DNA of 64,000 nt. Origin: Lepidostoma basale. Taxonomy: Eukaryota; Arthropoda; Insecta; Trichoptera; Lepidostomatidae. The stretch's first letter is position 1; every line of letters begins with the position of its first letter. Positions 52,415 to 62,559 of this stretch are shown here, one piece after another. A program made the position numbers and the translations under genes. The notes below the pieces were generated by a model. The model was not told the origin of the DNA and did no database searches. It saw only the letters and a program-made list of their open reading frames with translations. The stretch is from the NCBI GenBank assembly GCA_022606425.2, contig JAHDVF020000215.1, forward strand, positions 558,001 through 622,000, read 5' to 3'.

Positions 52415-52900
52415 TAATAAAATTTGTTTTTGTATCACAATTGTATTTTATTTTACGCGACAGCTGTTTTGTACGCAACATCATCAGGTGTTGATGATGT
52501 CAACATAGGTTGATGAAACAGCTGTCGCGTAAAATAAAATACAATTGTGATATAAAAACAAAGTTTTTTAATTAAACAGTTTTAAAATGTTAACGTATCA
52601 TAGTCTTCTTCTTCTCCACTTTTGGTAGACTCAGGAGTCTGTTATTTCAGGCGGGTCCTCTTGAGACGCTGAACTCCAGCTTTCTCTTCACCGTTTCGGG
52701 GGTCTTCCTGGTCGGCGTTGTCCGTTTGGCGTTCCATGGAGAGCTATGTATGGTATCCTATTTGAGCTCATTCTTTCTACATGTTGATGCCAGTATCGCC
52801 GTCTTTGACGTCCCCATCTGACCACATCTCGACCTCGACCTCGCAGATTTCTCGGTATCATAGTGTTTCGGCCAAAACAATGGACTATTTCAAATAATAA
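52415..52900 (+). repeat. F2 repeat split by a LINE-K fragment
   Basis: Minus core: CTGATGA (52481-52487) with AAAACAGCTGTC (52459-52470). Plus core: TTGATGA (52491-52497), stem II GTCAAC-atag-GTTGAT, GAAACAGCTGTC (52515-52526). The two CUGAUGA strands almost abut. The 3' segment is interrupted at ~52602 and resumes at ~52858 to caatggact. Confidence 0.78.
52603..52855 (-). pseudogene. LINE-K 3' fragment inserted into F2
   Basis: Minus strand: RDVVRWGRQRRRYWHQHVER, SSNRIPYIALHGTPNGQRRP, GRPPKRW; (GAA)n tail at 52603. Flanked by gtatcatag at ~52594-52602 and ~52856-52864. Confidence 0.8.
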
Positions 52901-53540
52901 TAATATCATTGAATAAAATAAATTTATTGATTCGTTCAATAATACTCTTTCGAAGAAAAAATTCGAAATTCTTACATTTTCCCTTGCGGAATTCACTGTA
53001 CAAAAGAGCTTAATTTCATTATATCGGAACTACAAGCAATACATAAGGCTGTCAAAGCTTTTAGACAAGCTTTTTTTTATTGTTTATTTCGACCTAATTC
53101 CGGCAATAGAACACGGGAAAAATCACGTTTGTAGTGGGGAGAGCACTTATTCCCCAATCTGGGTCAATTACTAGATTGCTTCTGAAGACGGGTACTCTGG
53201 CGTTTCTATGGCAACCATCGTTTTGTTGCTACACAATACTCGAGCGCGATATTCGGCTATTCAGTGTTTGCCCCCGCCGTCGAAAGATGGCGTTTTCTCT
53301 TTGTATCGCATTTGATATAAGTCTCATAAGCTTGATCCTACTGTTTGCTAAGCTCTGTCTAAACGAATTTACTTGTTCTTGAATGATATTACTAAGAAAA
53401 GTGTTAAGATTAACAAAATAACAAAGTAATTTCCACATGTACATTCTGTTTAGAAATAGGAAAATATATATTGTTTCTCTTGGCACTACTTAAATATGTT
53501 AGTTTGTAGCTTAATCGTGTACTTCTTGTGAAAGTAAAAT
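52901..53540. other. Unassigned non-coding
   Basis: ttatttcgacctaattccgg and gaacacgggaaaaatcacg (53083-53128) look like a repeat boundary; 53130-53280 is moderately GC-rich. No family assigned. Confidence 0.35.
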
Positions 53541-53544
53541 ACAT

Positions 53545-53835
53545 AACTTACTAACTAACCATCACGCCGTCTCCCCGAAGGGGTAGGCAGAAAGAGTGGA
53601 CTGCCACACTTTTCTTTCCTTACATATTTCTCTCGCTTCCTCAACATTCATACATCGTGTCATGCACGCGCGTCGATTTCTCTGACTCCTCACGTGGCTG
53701 ACATTCAATATTTGATTTATTTGAACGTGCCACGTTTTCCTCGGTCTTACTCTATTTCTGGTTCCATTTACATCGTTAACATATATTTTTTTTACCATTC
53801 ATTCTTCATTCATTCTTTCCACATGTCCAAATTTT
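53545..53835 (-). pseudogene. LINE-T C-terminus, subfamily A
   Basis: MVKKIYVNDVNGTRNRVRPR, KTWHVQINQILNVSHVRSQR, AREICKERKVWQSTLSAYPF, GETA; two (CTAA) units then aac. Frame open. Confidence 0.85.
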
Positions 53836-53924
53836 ATGTATTTTACTTCCTTTACTTACTCTGCCAAGTAAAATACATTAAACTTTAAAACTAATTTATT
53901 TTATCGTTGTTAAGATAATCAAAT

Positions 53925-54165
53925 GATTTAACTGAAATCCGTTTATGGAAGTTCATTTTAAATAATAATTTAATAAAACGATGTTTTTATTTTATAACTA
54001 CTTCCACATTTGTCTCTATTTCGACAACAACCGGTTTTGAGACCAGACCCGTCTGTTGATGCCAGCGAGCCTGGCGAAACCGGTTGCTGACGAAATAAAA
54101 ACAAATGCGGAAGTAGTTATGAAAAAAAAAAACGTTTTATTTAATTACTATTTTATCGTTGTGTT
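53925..54165 (+). repeat. F1 repeat
   Basis: Arms aataaaacgatgtttttatt / complement; plus core CTGTTGA (54053-54059), stem II GCCAG-cgagc-CTGGC, GAAACCGGTT (54076-54085). The conserved 3' end is at the left. Confidence 0.8.
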
Positions 54166-54224
54166 TGCAAGTGATATCATATGTTTCTAAAGGAATTGTT
54201 CTTACGATGTTTCAGTATGTACTG

Positions 54225-54775
54225 TACAGTACATAATGGAGTGAAGCTTGTAACTGCCAAAAAGGATTAAAAAAGGATAATGCCGTAGAAATGATTTCAC
54301 TGAGAAGAATGTGCGAGAAAACGATATATTCACACTACTTGTGTATATTTTTTTAACCATTCTTCCTTCGTCCATTCGTTCCATATGTACAAACCATCTT
54401 AGTGACCCTTTCCTAATTTTCTTTACGATTCATTCCTTTCTTACTTCTTCATTCGGTATTTTTTCACACATAAATTTTCCGCACATTCTTTGTGGTGATC
54501 TCATTTCTACGGTATTAATCCTACTTTCATCCTTCTGCTAACTCCAAACTTCTGCCTAGCCTGGCGAAACCGGTCGCGATCGAAATTAAGACAAAAGTGG
54601 AAGTAGTTAAAAAAACATCGTTTTATTTAATTATTATTTTAAATGAACTTCCATCAAGAGATTTCAGTAAAATCATTTGATTATCTAAACTTCACTTCAA
54701 TAAATTAGGGTCGGCACAAGAACCCCATTGTGCACTGCCATCTTTGCCTCAGTCGATATAGTTCTATGTTATTAT
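54225..54775 (-). mobile_element. LINE-T subfamily B with an inverted scrap and an F1 insertion
   Basis: 54330-54775 minus is a B copy interrupted by F1 (54552-54688; flanks aaacttc on both sides). 54238-54328 plus is another B piece in opposite orientation (gtgaagcttgtaactgccaa), joined head-on at ~54329. Confidence 0.7.
54552..54688 (+). repeat. F1 right half inserted into LINE-T
   Basis: Starts tgcctagcctggcgaaaccg; contains GAAACCGGTC and the right arm to atcatttgattatc. Flanked by aaacttc, a 7-bp candidate TSD. 5'-truncated inside stem II. Confidence 0.78.
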
Positions 54776-54984
54776 ATGTATACCATATTCGGTATGTATA
54801 AATGCATCAATACAATCCTCAGTGCTAATCTGTAAGGCGATATGCATGCTAATAACATTGCATTATAATGCGGTTAAACGGCTTTGGGTTGATATTAGCT
54901 CTGAAGCTAACCATTTTACTAAGCTCCTAGTATTATAATAACTTTTTTAATAATCATTATAAAAAGCCTTGAAGGTTTTAATAT

Positions 54985-55020
54985 AATAAGAGAAGTATGT
55001 CAGGAAAGAACAATGTGGGA
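54985..55020 (+). mobile_element. LINE-T 3' end interrupted by the foldback (left part)
   Basis: agagaagtatgtcaggaaag here continues at 55638-55690 (gtgtgggagtccagtatttc ... gacggcgtgata). Confidence 0.75.
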
Positions 55021-55166
55021 TAATTGCGTAGATTTTCACGGTTGGCAGCAATATATTTTGGGTGATTTTGGGTAACACCGTGTGATTTCTCCTTCTCGAG
55101 CGACGTTTCGGAGAACGTTGCAGTCTCCATCTTCATGGTAATGTGGTGAAGGTTAGTTAGAAATTT

Positions 55167-55410
55167 TCAATCCTGGGATTGGTTTGCAGCAATTTCTTCT
55201 ATTATTCTCTTCGATTCTTCCCTGTCATGTACGGCTCTTTTGAAATCTGCATATGATGAGCAGCGCACGTCCACCAACAGGTCCTCCAGGTACTCTCGGC
55301 GTGGGCGTCCCCTAGAGTTTGTCCCCTCGGTTATACCCACCATTATGGCATGCAAGAAGCCTTCTTGTCTTATTATACGGCCGATCCATCTTGCACGCCT
55401 TTCGGACAAG
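55167..55410 (-). pseudogene. LINE C-terminal fragment inside the foldback
   Basis: Reads RRARWIGRIIRQEGFLHAIM, GTNSRGRPRREYLEDLLVDV, CSSYADFKRAVHDREESKRI to QSQD: intact C-terminal domain of another LINE. It lies between the two hammerhead-like arms. Confidence 0.8.
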
Positions 55411-55555
55411 GTCCTGAGCAGGTGGCTTCCTCCTTCGATTCTTTGAAGAACCTCCTCATTCGTGGTGTAGTCTCTCCAGGAATGGTGGTGGTTATGACCA
55501 CCTATTATTATTGTGTGGTGGTTATGACCACCATCATAACCACCACCACATTACC
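55411..55555. repeat. Short GGTGGTTATGACCACC dyads
   Basis: gtggtggttatgaccacc occurs twice (55483-55502, 55515-55533), followed by catcataaccaccaccacat: nested small palindromes next to the right arm. Confidence 0.7.
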
Positions 55556-55754
55556 CTGAAGATGGAGACTGCACGATCTCCGAAACGTCGGTCGAGAAGG
55601 AGAAATCACACGGTGTTACCCAAAATCACACATAACAAACAGTGTGGGAGTCCAGTATTTCTGCTTACCCCTTCGGAGAGACGGCGTGATATTTATTTTG
55701 TGAGATGTAAATTATCACATAAAATACGTGAAATTTTTTGCATTTTTGCAACTT

Positions 55755-56330
55755 AACGACGACCTTCGTGGCAGGGTGGTAACAGCTTTGACTGCCGCAC
55801 TGAATGCCCCAGGTTTGATTCCCGGCGATGGCAGTGTGATTTTCTTACTGCCTTTGGTCTGGTGTAGAATTTACGGGGACAATAAAATGGCGATAGATTA
55901 TATAATATAATAATAAATTGGATAATTTATAGAGCGCCATTTTTATGAATTATTCCTCTCAAGGGCGCTGTAGAAGATGCTCCGTTTTGTCAACTAGATA
56001 AAAAAAAAATAATGATAACAATAATAATAAACATATTTAGTATGAGGGCTGCACCTGACGTAGTCGATCAGCCCTTCCTGTCAGGAAATGATAATTTGAA
56101 AAGGTGCGTTTTGAGTCTCGATCTAAACTCTGATTGATTCTCAATGCACTTAAGATCTGCTGGAAGATTGTTCCAGGCTGAAGGGCCGGCTACCGCGAAG
56201 GCTCGGTCGCCAAAGTTTGTGCTTACACAGCGTTTTGGCACAGATTAGCTACCTATCACATGTCATGAGAATCAATAGCTGTACCCTTAACGTCGATTTG
56301 GCTCGTGCCGTAATGATGTAAATAACTATA
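55755..56330 (+). mobile_element. tRNA-derived SINE split by a LINE fragment
   Basis: Head cgacgaccttcgtggcaggg to aaaatggcgatagatta (55757-55900) and tail tagctacctatcacatgtca ... gtaatgatgtaaat (56247-56325) are one SINE. The insert 55901-56246 is foreign; agatta is present at both junctions. Confidence 0.8.
56040..56245 (-). pseudogene. CR1/L2-like LINE C-terminal fragment inside the SINE
   Basis: Minus strand: FGDRAFAVAGPSAWNNLPAD, LKCIENQSEFRSRLKTHLFK, stop. Followed by a 3' UTR to ~55915. Confidence 0.75.
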
Positions 56331-57340
56331 TACATGTACGCTGTGTACAATAATTGGGTTGAAAAAAATCTGTTGTATAAAAAACAGATTTCAACATATC
56401 AGTTCAATTCAAAGTGTACGAATATTCTACGAATTTGAAACAATGTCATCATTTTCAAATTGCAAAAGTCTGTATAACACGTGACGTACTCGTATATTAT
56501 ATTATAAATCGGGTGCCTACACGTTTTTACGTCAAATTGGAAAATTACAGTCTTTCGAATTTCTGTATATTTTTAACATCAAACAAATTTCGTACTCGCG
56601 ATTCCTGTAGTATTCATATTATCGAATGATATTTTTGTTTCCTTTTCCCCAATCACGGCAACAAGAAACCAGATAAACTCTATGTATCAACTTGTACACA
56701 GCGAAGCTGAAAGAACCGCTGTATAAAGGCCCGAAATATCATCAAAGGATGTGCTTAATAGAGCCTCATTCCTTCAGAATCAGCCCAAAGTAAACATAAC
56801 CAAAACCCTCCATTACAATTTGATAAAAAATATTTTATTTTTACTATCGTTTTGCCTTGCGAGACTTTTACTCGGATCCACTTAAGATACTTACAGGCGC
56901 GTCCTTTTGGGCATTTCACACAATTTCGACTAATTTCTTCTCAGAAGTTCTACGAATAGAATATCTTTATCGGTTTCTATACCAAGCGTATTTCTTTTTA
57001 TATGTCTATAAGAAGTTAAGAGTATCGAATCATTTCTTCACTTCTTTTAGCGTAGTTTCTCTTACGCGCTTCCAATAAAATGAATAATTCAATCATTTGA
57101 AGAAACTCGATTTCGCAGAAATTGTATCGTGTTGCTAATTGCGTCGCACATCCCCACCTACTACAAACAAGGAAATAGGTATGTGTTTTGTAAATATGTA
57201 TGTCGTTTATTTTATAACAACTAGAACAAGTGATATTGTATTTTTCTTTTCTGCATTTCACCGTTTAGATTCTACTAACGGAAACGAAAAATCTGAGACA
57301 AAAAAAACAGGTATATATGATTGTTTCTTGAACAATTTCG
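56331..57340. other. Unassigned non-coding, about 1 kb
   Basis: AT-rich; the short open frames have no domain and no splice context I can support. Confidence 0.5.
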
Positions 57341-57344
57341 ACTT

Positions 57345-57500
57345 CGACTTCGACTTATCGGCCGTCTGTCATCCACTGCTGAACCAGGCCTATCAATAAA
57401 CACGCCACTGCTCTTCTATCCATTGCCACTCTCATCCATACACCGCCAGCAATCTTTACAACATCGTCGGTCCAGCAAGCAGGGTAACATAGGTTTATGT
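57345..57500 (-). pseudogene. RTE-type LINE 3' scrap
   Basis: (TTCGAC)n tail at 57338-57356 followed by gtcatccactgctgaaccag and acaccgccagcaatcttt. Confidence 0.7.
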
Positions 57501-57544
57501 CATTCAATGGAATATATACAACAACGTGTTGCTCTTAATGTTAT

Positions 57545-57740
57545 CATCGCAAAATAAGCCTATCCAAAAAAGCCAAAATAGCAGTGAACAATGGAGTTCT
57601 TGTGCCGACCCTTATGTATAGAAGTGAAGTATGGAACTGCAAAGGAAGGATGAAAGTAGACAAAATGTAGTAGAAATGAAATCTCTAAGAGAGACGCGTG
57701 TGGTAAATCTGTAGGTATAGGGTGTCAAATGCAAATACAG
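57545..57740 (+). mobile_element. LINE-T internal fragment
   Basis: agcctatccaaaaaagccaa ... cagtgaacaatggagttctt ... gaaggatgaaagtagac; RMAVNNGVLVPTLMYRSEV-like reading, truncated at both ends. Confidence 0.75.
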
Positions 57741-57764
57741 ACATTTGACACTCGTATACAGATT

Positions 57765-57925
57765 GGTCTATGCCAGCCATGGTCTGAATGCCAGCGAGTC
57801 TACCGAAACCGATCGCTGTCGAAATAAAGACAAATGTGGAAGTAGTTGAAAAACATCGTTTTATTTCATTATTATTAATTATACAATGAACTTCCATCAA
57901 TAGATTTCAGTAAAATCATTTGATT
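57765..57925 (+). repeat. F1 repeat, right half
   Basis: ctgaatgccagcgagtctac then GAAACCGATC and the right arm. The CUGANGA strand has a 2-base loss. 3' end atcatttgattatc. Confidence 0.75.
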
Positions 57926-58585
57926 ATCTGTAATAATAAAGAAATTTTCTGTAATTTATTTTTTGTTTTCATTATTTAAAAATCTTAATTATTTAATTGT
58001 ATAGTAAATAGATTAAGGATAAGTTAATAAATATAAATAGTGTAAAAATAAGTTAATAAATAGTGAAAATTTCGTCGCAATCGGTTCAGTATTTGTTGAG
58101 TCTATCGGTTCTGTAGCTACGAACATCGCCTTTTTATTTATATAGATGCGTATTTTTAGCAATACTTCTGAAAGATGTACTCTTTATTAGAAACTTGTTG
58201 GCTCCGGGAATTCCCTTATTGAGTTCTCATAGCAAATATTCCGAAATCAATATCATAAGCGAGTGAACATATTTGCAATGGCTTGCAAACGGGTCTCAGA
58301 ATGCAAGAGATCGGTAATATTAAAATTGTAAATACGACCCGATACGAGCTTTATATTTCGCACGTGACCTTTTCTCGTGCTGCATATGACGCAATTCGTT
58401 CTAAAAATATCTAGTAGTAATATGTATATACTTTTTCTCTACTAAAAAAAGAACGTTTATTGAATGAAAGTGCTACGAAAAAATCGAAATAGACTAAAAA
58501 TTGTAAAAAATCAAGGAAACCACGCCTCCAAATCGGAATGAAAAATTAAATGACATTTAGTAAATTAATAAAAAAAAACGCTTAC
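57926..58585. other. Unassigned non-coding
   Basis: gtcgcaatcggttcagtatt (58074-58093) looks like a LINE 3' UTR end but no coding part is attached. Confidence 0.4.
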
Positions 58586-58587
58586 TA

Positions 58588-58912
58588 ATTAAACTTTGAT
58601 ACGAAGCCATTGCTTGGTGGTTTTATATATTTAAAAATGAAATTAAACACCTTTTCACTTTGTATAAACCACTTTAATTGAGTAAGTAGACCCTACTTAC
58701 TCAAATTAAGTGGTTTATACTAAGTGATAAAATATATAATTTAATGAAAATAATTGTTCAGTTTTTTATGTATTTGTTATACAACAATTTTATTTTTATA
58801 AAAGAGGGCCTAATTTTCTAAGGGCCCTCATTCTCAAAAATAAAGTGGTTGTTTACCAATTAATTTTGAAATATGTCCAACCACCAAGTAAAAGTTTCTT
58901 ATCAAAGTTTAA
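58588..58912. repeat. Foldback element with nested arms
   Basis: Outer arms aactttgatacgaagccatt ... cttggtggtt and aaccaccaagtaaaagtttc ... tcaaagttt; an inner perfect hairpin tataaaccacttt ... aagtggtttata with gagtaagtag/ctacttactc tips at 58675-58700. No hammerhead motif. Probably a MITE. Confidence 0.7.
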
Positions 58913-59049
58913 ATATTTAATTTTAGTTTCACTAATTCATTAGAAAAAACTTTATTGAAGGTTGACGCGCAAAAACTGTAATTTCATTGTTTATTTGGAA
59001 GAATTTTTTTTTAAATACAGTATCGTCTACTGATTATATAGTGCAGGGA

Positions 59050-59225
59050 GTCAGGTGGTGTCCATTATTTGGAAATGACCGTACCAATCCCTTCTTCACT
59101 GTCTGCTCCAGCTTATAATATCGTCAACCTCACATATCTACCTAATTCTGGTGTTCCTCACGTAATCTCTCAATGCCTTCCCTGCTATTGTCCTCAGTGT
59201 CTTTCTAACGTTTTTATGATTTCGT
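59050..59225 (-). pseudogene. LINE-K fragment
   Basis: Minus strand: RKTLRTIAGKALRDYVRNTR, VDDIISWSRQ and DWYGHF, decayed. Confidence 0.6.
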
Positions 59226-59765
59226 ATTTCTGTTATAATCTGAATTGGGTTAAAATCAAATTTGTGTAAATTCAAAGCTTGAAATCTCCTGCGAAATTTG
59301 TACTATTAGGCTGTGATATTAAAACAAAGCCTTAACGTAGATCCGAAGCTCCTAAAGAGCAGTCAGTCTCTCGCTGTATCGGGATCGTCGGATTTGCGAA
59401 ACGGTTTTCCGACACGCTATAAAGTACCCGATGGAAACTTCAAACAACGAGTCACCGAATCCCTTGTTCCTGAGCGGGTTTAGCCCCCTCCCCCCGGATA
59501 CCACCCGGATCGTACACTTTAATCGAGTTTGAACGAACGATTACCGTTACGAAATGTTCAGTCATTGTGTCAGCCGTACATTTTCTGTTGTGCCCCTTTG
59601 ATGTTATTTGACGTGATGGGATTTCCGAGATGTTTCCGATAAATAATTCTTATCATCTCAAAGCCATTTAAAATTAAAAGTTCTGTTAACATAGAAAAAA
59701 CATGTTTTTTTTTTCAATCCATCCCCTTTAATATTATTTATGAATGTTTATAAACAATATGTTTA
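59226..59765. other. Unassigned, moderately GC, possibly unique DNA
   Basis: 59330-59620 has higher GC and no repeat match (ccctcccccc at 59490); no gene supported. Confidence 0.45.
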
Positions 59766-59769
59766 ATTT

Positions 59770-59882
59770 AACATTTTTTAACTATCATACTTACACTTTG
59801 TCTTTATTTCGACAGCGAGCCTGGTGAAACCGGTCGTTGTCAAAATAAAGACAAAAGTGAAAGTAGTTTAAAAAAACATAAC
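59770..59882 (+). repeat. F1 repeat, core deleted
   Basis: tgtctttatttcgacagcga directly joined to gcctggtgaaaccggtcgtt and the opposite arm: GAAACCGGTC kept, CUGANGA lost. Confidence 0.72.
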
Positions 59883-60400
59883 TAACCATCACGCCGTCTC
59901 TCCGGAGGGGTAGGCAGAAATAATGGACTGCCACACTTTTCTTTCCTAACATACTTCTCTCGCTTCCTCAACATTCCTACATCGTGCCATGCACGCGCGT
60001 CGATTTCTCTGACTCCTCACGTGGCCGACATTCAATATTTGATTTATTTGATCGTGCCACATTTTTCTCGGTCTTACTCTATTTCCAGTTCCATTGACAT
60101 CGTTAATACAAATTTTTTTATCATTCTTTCTACTTTCATTCTTTTCATGTGTCCAAACCATCTTAATGATCTTTTCATTATTTTGTTCATAAAACCATCA
60201 TTCGCACCGCATTCACTTTTTATATTTTCATTCGACACTCTATCATACACAGATTTACCACACATTCGTCTAAGAGATCTCATTTCTACTGCATTTATTC
60301 TACTTTCATCCTTCTCTTGCCAGTTCCATGCTTCGCTTCCATACATAAGGGTCGGTACAAGAACACCATTGTGCACTGCCATTTTAGCTCATATTTCATT
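59883..60400 (-). pseudogene. LINE-T copy, subfamily A
   Basis: Minus strand: RMAVHNGVLVPTLMYGSEAW (from ~60385), NWQEKDESRINAVEMRSLRR, GSLRWFGHMKRMKVERM, GRPRKTW variant, to the 3' end at ~59884. Frame shifts near 60100. Confidence 0.85.
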
Positions 60401-60479
60401 ATATGCATATTGCATATTTCATTATTATATTATTTAAAATCAACATATCAAGGGGTTTCAGTAAAATATCTAAAAAACA

Positions 60480-60660
60480 CATTTGATAGTCAATATTATT
60501 TCGAATGAAAACGTCTGTTTTTTTATAAGATTTACTAAGGTACATTTTACGACAACGAAATGTTTTTCCTTGCTAAGGCATCATTTCATTTCATTAAAAT
60601 TTTGGAGTGTCTTAGCAATGCGAAACGTGTCGTTCCCGTAAAATTAAATAACTAATATTA
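60480..60660. repeat. F3 repeat, diverged
   Basis: gaatgaaaacgtctgttttt ... acgacaacgaaatgtttttc / agtgtcttagcaatgcgaaa-cgtgtcgttcccgtaaaat. Confidence 0.65.
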
Positions 60661-61536
60661 ACCCTTAACGTACCGTGTTCAAAACAAAACGCTCGCTCCT
60701 ATGTGGTAAATTCAGTTTACCGCTAACTTTATCTAAATATCAAGCATATGACTAGATGAATCAAAATTTAATTTATGTCATCTTGTAGGGAATTTCATTA
60801 GGAATAGATCGATATCTATAACATACATGGATTATTTGAAAAACATATCATTATTAATTTTTTCTGGAACCATGCGATTTCTGATATGGAATGCGTCACA
60901 GCATACGAGCAACTGGACACCAAGTATAAACTTGTCCCGCGCTCGCGCCGCGGGGCGAGACTTTACGAGATTTTACGTATGATAAAGGCACCTAGGCAAA
61001 ATGTATAGTACGTTCAAGACAACGAGTACGTATTAATATTTGTCCCTTTTGGTAAAGTGTTAATATTTTCACAGTTCTGATATTATTAAGTTGCGTGCTG
61101 CGTTTCCGTCGACAGTCGGTATTATTACGTACCTATGAAAAGGTCAAACATATAATTTATAATACGTTCAAAACAGCGAGTAAGTATTTGTCACTTTTGA
61201 TAAAGTTGTAAATATTAGCAAAACAAATTCTACCATAACACGAATGAAGGTGAGGGCAGTCTTAGAAAATATTTTTTTTTGGGATGAAGGAAGTAATTTT
61301 TTGCTTTTTTTTTTATTACGAAATATTGAGAACACTTCAATGGAGGATTACAATTTTTTTTATAATATTAGGGTCCATAGGTTTTAAGAAAATCAACTTT
61401 AAATTGGCAGTGGAAACTCAATTGACCACATGGAAACGCGACGGTTAAAGAAACTCATAAAACATATATTATAAGGCAGTGGTTATTTCAGTGATTTATG
61501 AAATTATTTCTTATGTACTTTTTTCTCTTTTCACAG
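60661..61536. other. Non-coding upstream of the candidate exon
   Basis: AT-rich with poly(T) runs, ending in a pyrimidine tract (cttttttctcttttcacag) immediately before 61537. This may be an intron. Confidence 0.5.
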
Positions 61537-61685
61537 ATATGCAGTTTCCAATAAACGTGTCGGGGGTTCAGAGCGATCACCCTTTCCTGGACCCCGATTC
61601 GCTGCAGTCACTCTTCCGGCGACTTACCACCCTCAATCGCTGCGCGGACATGAAGCTTGAGCAGCCCCACCACCCAAAACACACG
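61537..61685 (+). CDS. Candidate host coding exon, unidentified gene
   Basis: A 149-bp open segment with coding-like codon usage and much higher GC than its flanks. It is bounded by a strong acceptor (ttttctcttttcacag, ending 61536) and a donor (g|gtgagt, from 61686). In the open frame it reads MQFPINVSGVQSDHPF, LDPDSLQSLFRRLTTLNRC and ADMKLEQPHHPKHT. The exon could be internal (two bases precede the first full codon) or the first coding exon starting at the ATG at 61539 after a 5' UTR intron. It ends on a codon boundary. I do not recognise the protein. This is the only segment with both splice signals and coding look. Confidence 0.6.
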
Positions 61686-61689
61686 GTGA

Positions 61690-62095
61690 GTTAACTTTCA
61701 TCCCTTGTATGTCAACCTACCCTTTCAACGCGACTTCTCTGTATGCTCTTGGTTCAAACAGATTTTAATGACTTTTTTCAAATGAGTATTTGAAATTTTT
61801 ACTGCATGCAAATTTTTCATATTATTAAATGTCGGACGCTGAAGAATAATTTAATATGCGGAACATACTTCTCTGAGGATATAATATATAATATATAATA
61901 TATGTAAATTGAAAGCTTAATTTGAAAATGAAAATTTCTTCTCCTTATTTTTCCTCTATTATCGGAGGTTGCACAATATCGTTTTTATTTTTACTTTGGA
62001 TGCAGCAGTACTGGATGGGACTGAATCATTCTCGAAGACTTTTAAGGGATTGTTTTCTTCTTACCCCATTCAAATGATTTCATTCATAAAATAAG
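61690..62095. other. Non-coding downstream of the candidate exon
   Basis: Probable intron; a (TA)n-rich stretch lies at 61880-61905. Confidence 0.5.
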
Positions 62096-62099
62096 TTAA

Positions 62100-62555
62100 G
62101 TATTAAATTATAAAACTTTGTTTATGTATCACAATTCATTTTTTTTTTTCGCAACAGCTGTTTCGTCAACCTTTGTTGACATCAGGTGTTACAATAATCT
62201 ATCAACTGTTAAAATAGAATTTTCATGATTTTTCAAATATGTATTTGTTCCAATGTCAATTTGAATAACTTCTTTGATATGATTTTGAAGTTCGGTAGCC
62301 ACTTACAGTTAATTAAAAGAACGATTAGTTAATAGGGCAAAAATGCAGATAAAGGTTAGAAAAATCTTCTTTATTTAATTTTTACAGTTGAAAGATTATT
62401 GTAACAACTGATGATGTCAACATAGCTTGACGAAACAGCTATCGCAAAAAATCTAAAATAAAAATATAAATTGTGGTACATAAAAGTTTATTTATTTAAT
62501 ATATTTAATTATGTTGAAGTGTCATAGTGTTTCGGTCAAAACAATGGACTTTTAA
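62100..62555 (+). repeat. F2 repeat with the best CUGAUGA core
   Basis: Minus half: GAAACAGCTGTT (62153-62164), stem II GTCAAC/GTTGAC, and CTGATG lacking three bases. Plus half: CTGATGA (62408-62414), T, stem II GTCAAC-atag-CTTGAC, GAAACAGCTATC (62432-62443). The halves are ~230 bp apart. 3' end acaatggactt. Confidence 0.78.
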
Positions 62556-62559
62556 ATAA

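Larger units (their letters stand above)
55021..55637. repeat. 617-bp composite foldback with hammerhead-like arms
   Basis: Inverted arms (gggtaacaccgtgtgatttc ... catcttcat and complement) each carry a core: plus CTGAAGA (55556-55562), T, stem II GGAGA/TCTCC (8-nt loop), GAAACGTC (55582-55589); minus ATGAAGA (55130-55136) with GAAACGTC (55102-55109). Inserted into a LINE-T end: aacaatgtggga (55009-55020) versus aacagtgtggga (55638-55649). Confidence 0.75.
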
